Below, piece after piece: positions 4,037 through 5,676 of a stretch of DNA of 5,676 bases. Source of the stretch: CAZWUZ01 sp964637655 [NCBI: uncultured bacterium] (GTDB taxonomy: Bacteria; DAOPZR01); the NCBI GenBank assembly GCA_964637655.1, contig CAZWUZ010000250.1, positions 1-5,676 on the forward strand, written 5' to 3'. Each line of letters starts with the position of its first letter. The stretch's first letter is position 1. The notes under the pieces are model-generated. The model was not told the DNA's origin. It did not search any database and saw only the letters and a program-made list of their open reading frames with translations. Made by a program: the position numbers and the translations under genes.

Positions 4037-5032
4037 TCATTTCTGTATCCTGACTTGAGTGTTTTCTGATGAATTTTTATTATCTTCTGTTATTGCTGAT
4101 TTTGTGCCTGTTATTCCGGCCCTGATCTGCCACGCTGCCACCCCGATAATAATCGACGACAGCGAACTGATAATAAAGTGGGTCATGGCAAAAGCAACCG
4201 CCTGCGCATCACTCAGCCCCATCTGCCGGAAGATGAGAATATAAAGCAGGTCGCGGGTCCCCACCCCGGCAATCGATATCGGCAGGATGGTCACGATGGT
4301 GACAATCGACACAAAGAAACAGGTATGCCACCAGGTGAGCGGAATTCCCATACGGTTGGCAAGGTCGTACATCTGGAAGAAAATGACGATATAGGCGAGC
4401 ACGGTATACAGGGCCGCCAGCAGGAAATGACGCAGCGTCAGCAGGCGGAAGTAGCCGGTAAACGCGGCGCCGCCACCCGCCACCAGGGCAGCATAGCGCT
4501 GCGGTACATGGCGACCGAGACGGGCGAAGAGCCAGGCGATGAAATTAGTCCGCGCGCAAAGCCAGGCGACCACCACCAGAAAGAGTGCGACAAAGACAAA
4601 GAGCACGGTGAGCCGCGGGCCGAGCGCGATGGTGGTGATCCCCCAGGTGCCGATGACCGCCAGCAGGCCAAGGTCGAAGATGCGGTCGAGCACGACGCTG
4701 CCAAGCGCCGCCGACGCCGGCACGCCGGTGTCCTCCCGGACGAACTGCGCGCGCAGCAGGTCTCCCACCCGGCCCGGCGTCACCATGGCGAGGTAGCCGG
4801 CGGCGCCGAAATCGAGCGCCGCCCGGCGCAGCGGCTGGCGGCAGAGCGGGCGGAGCAGGCACTGCCAGCGCAGCGACTTGAACAGCACAACCAATGCCAG
4901 CAGGGCGAGATTGTAGAGCCACGGAAGCCAGCCGGCGGCCTGCAGGGCGGCATTGACCGCCTGCAGGTCGGTACGCCAGAGGATGACGGCGAAGATGATC
5001 AGGCCGATGGCGCGCAGCAGCCAGCGTTTCAT
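4037..5032 (-). CDS. Flippase-like membrane protein (LPG_synthase_TM / UPF0104 family)
   Basis: This polytopic inner membrane protein belongs to the family that includes the membrane half of lysylphosphatidylglycerol synthase and many proteins beside glycosyltransferases. The family is thought to move lipids or lipid-linked sugars; the substrate here is unknown. It has 331 aa. Seen motifs are KSLRWQCLLRPL (52-63), AGYLAMVTPGRVGDLLRAQF (78-97), SVVLDRIFDLGLLAV (112-126), and LPISIAGVGTRDLLY (250-264), the conserved proline/glycine loop. About seven or eight hydrophobic segments are present. The cytoplasmic MprF-type synthase domain is missing, so lysyl transfer is not expected. The ATG at 5032 forms an ATGA overlap with the upstream Maf-like stop, implying translational coupling. 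An ATG at 5122 would add 30 Ala/Gly/Arg residues that are only a shadow of the Maf frame. The last 26 codons are AT-rich and encode a hydrophilic tail (NKNSSENTQ). Confidence 0.88.
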   Translation of the reverse strand: MKRWLLRAIGLIIFAVILWRTDLQAVNAALQAAGWLPWLYNLALLALVVLFKSLRWQCLLRPLCRQPLRRAALDFGAAGYLAMVTPGRVGDLLRAQFVREDTGVPASAALGSVVLDRIFDLGLLAVIGTWGITTIALGPRLTVLFVFVALFLVVVAWLCARTNFIAWLFARLGRHVPQRYAALVAGGGAAFTGYFRLLTLRHFLLAALYTVLAYIVIFFQMYDLANRMGIPLTWWHTCFFVSIVTIVTILPISIAGVGTRDLLYILIFRQMGLSDAQAVAFAMTHFIISSLSSIIIGVAAWQIRAGITGTKSAITEDNKNSSENTQVRIQK

Positions 5033-5676
5033 GCGGGCACCGCCAGCCGGTCGAGTCCGCGCGCCACGGTGGCGAGCATCTCCTCCGCCGTCTGCCGCTG
5101 CTGCGCCGGCGTCGCCTGCCATCTCGCCACCTTGATGTCCCAGCGGCAGAGTTCACCGAGGCGGGTGAGCGCCGCCAGGTCACTGACCGGTGTCCCCGTC
5201 GCCAGCAGGGCACGCGCCTGTCGCACCTCAGCCCGCAGTTGTGTCCAGCAGGCGTCAGCCGCCACCGCGTCAGGCACCGCCGCGTGCAGGTCTACCTGCA
5301 CGCGCCAGTCGCCCGGCGCTTTCGGCAGTTCACGCCGCAATACGTCAGCCAGCGCCACCCGCGGCAGCGTGCCGGGCCCGGCCCCCGGCGGACAGGCATT
5401 GAGCGTGCGGCCGCGCCAGGCCGCCGCCTCGCGTTCCAGCCAGTGCCGCCAGTAGCCCATCTGGCGGGTGCTGTCCGGCGCCGCCAGGTCGAGCCCGTGG
5501 TACAGCGAGCGTCCGGCCATCTCGACCGTCGCATACCGGTTGGCCTGCGCCCGCCAGCCGTCATACAGCCGCGCCCCGCGCGTGTACATCCGTTCCCCGT
5601 CAAGCACCAGGTCGACTCCGACGAGCACCACCGGGTCGCATCCCATGCGCCGCGCCAGGTCGTAGGCAGCGGTGAC
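5029..5676 (-). CDS. Maf/MptE-like (DUF115) motility accessory protein, C-terminal part
   Basis: The frame enters from the right edge without a stop (VTAAYDLARRMGCDPVV...), so the N-terminus and start lie outside; 215 residues are visible. GCDPVVLVGVDLVLDGERMY (12-31) matches the DUF115 motif of the type lG-C-x-P-iiLvG-xDL with a D-G turn. TRQMGYWRHWLEREAAAW (70-87) and LNACPPGAGPGTLPRVALADVL (92-113) match the end of that domain, where family members have I-N-A-T-E-G-G-A followed by a P-L-x-E-A-L helix. Residues 118-215 form a helical tail I cannot assign. Maf proteins transfer nonulosonic acids (pseudaminic or legionaminic) to flagellin before export. The pterin-kinase label on related sequences reflects fold only. 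The 4-bp overlap with the flippase-like gene and the nearby flgM and flagellin genes support a flagellar role. The exact substrate is unknown, and the nucleotide-sugar part cannot be inspected. Confidence 0.72.
   Translation of the reverse strand, partial: VTAAYDLARRMGCDPVVLVGVDLVLDGERMYTRGARLYDGWRAQANRYATVEMAGRSLYHGLDLAAPDSTRQMGYWRHWLEREAAAWRGRTLNACPPGAGPGTLPRVALADVLRRELPKAPGDWRVQVDLHAAVPDAVAADACWTQLRAEVRQARALLATGTPVSDLAALTRLGELCRWDIKVARWQATPAQQRQTAEEMLATVARGLDRLAVPA

Noticed and set aside
4178-5455. 425-codon plus-strand open frame, the longest in the window
   Set aside because: Its translation is low-complexity (R, Q, E, H, A), and both opposite-strand frames carry clear family motifs and an ATGA overlap.

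Overview
The window is GC-rich, tightly packed bacterial chromosome. It carries flagellar and c-di-GMP genes typical of a motile proteobacterium, probably a gamma- or betaproteobacterium. That placement rests on gene content and base composition only; no rRNA or marker gene is present. Six of the seven genes are on the minus strand. Only the dedA-family gene is on the plus strand.

Read in the direction of minus-strand transcription (right to left), the right part holds three genes. First is the C-terminal part of a Maf/MptE-like (DUF115) motility accessory protein, 5029-5676, cut by the right edge. It overlaps by 4 bp (ATGA) a flippase-like/LPG_synthase_TM membrane protein, 4037-5032. About 40 bp further on is a small FlgM-type anti-sigma-28 factor, 3697-3996, with a near-perfect Shine-Dalgarno. 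This looks like a flagellin-modification and flagellar-control operon entering from the right.

A gene-free gap of about 340 bp (3353-3696) separates the converging flgM and dedA genes. It holds an 81-bp tandem duplication (two copies, 78 of 81 positions identical), a weak degenerate third piece, and a perfect 10-bp inverted repeat that may end flgM transcription. The dedA gene (2738-3352, plus) diverges from a diguanylate cyclase gene (1643-2524, minus). The best dedA promoter would make its mRNA essentially leaderless.

The left part holds the GGEEF diguanylate cyclase, then a short flagellin (623-1459), then an unrecognised gene with CBS-like and PAS-like stretches (1-599), cut by the left edge. 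Upstream of the flagellin is a full-consensus sigma-70 promoter: TTGACA, 17 bp, TATAAT, plus an extended -10 TG. The leader that follows contains two CsrA-type motifs. This is unexpected for a late flagellar gene in a genome that also encodes FlgM, because flagellins normally depend on sigma-28. It suggests a flagellin made independently of the FlgM/FliA checkpoint and perhaps controlled after transcription.

The genes fit one theme, which is inferred: filament protein, filament modification, the sigma-28 checkpoint and c-di-GMP synthesis. No wholly new system is evident. The most unusual items are the flagellin promoter and leader, the tandem-repeat gap, and the unknown gene behind the flagellin.
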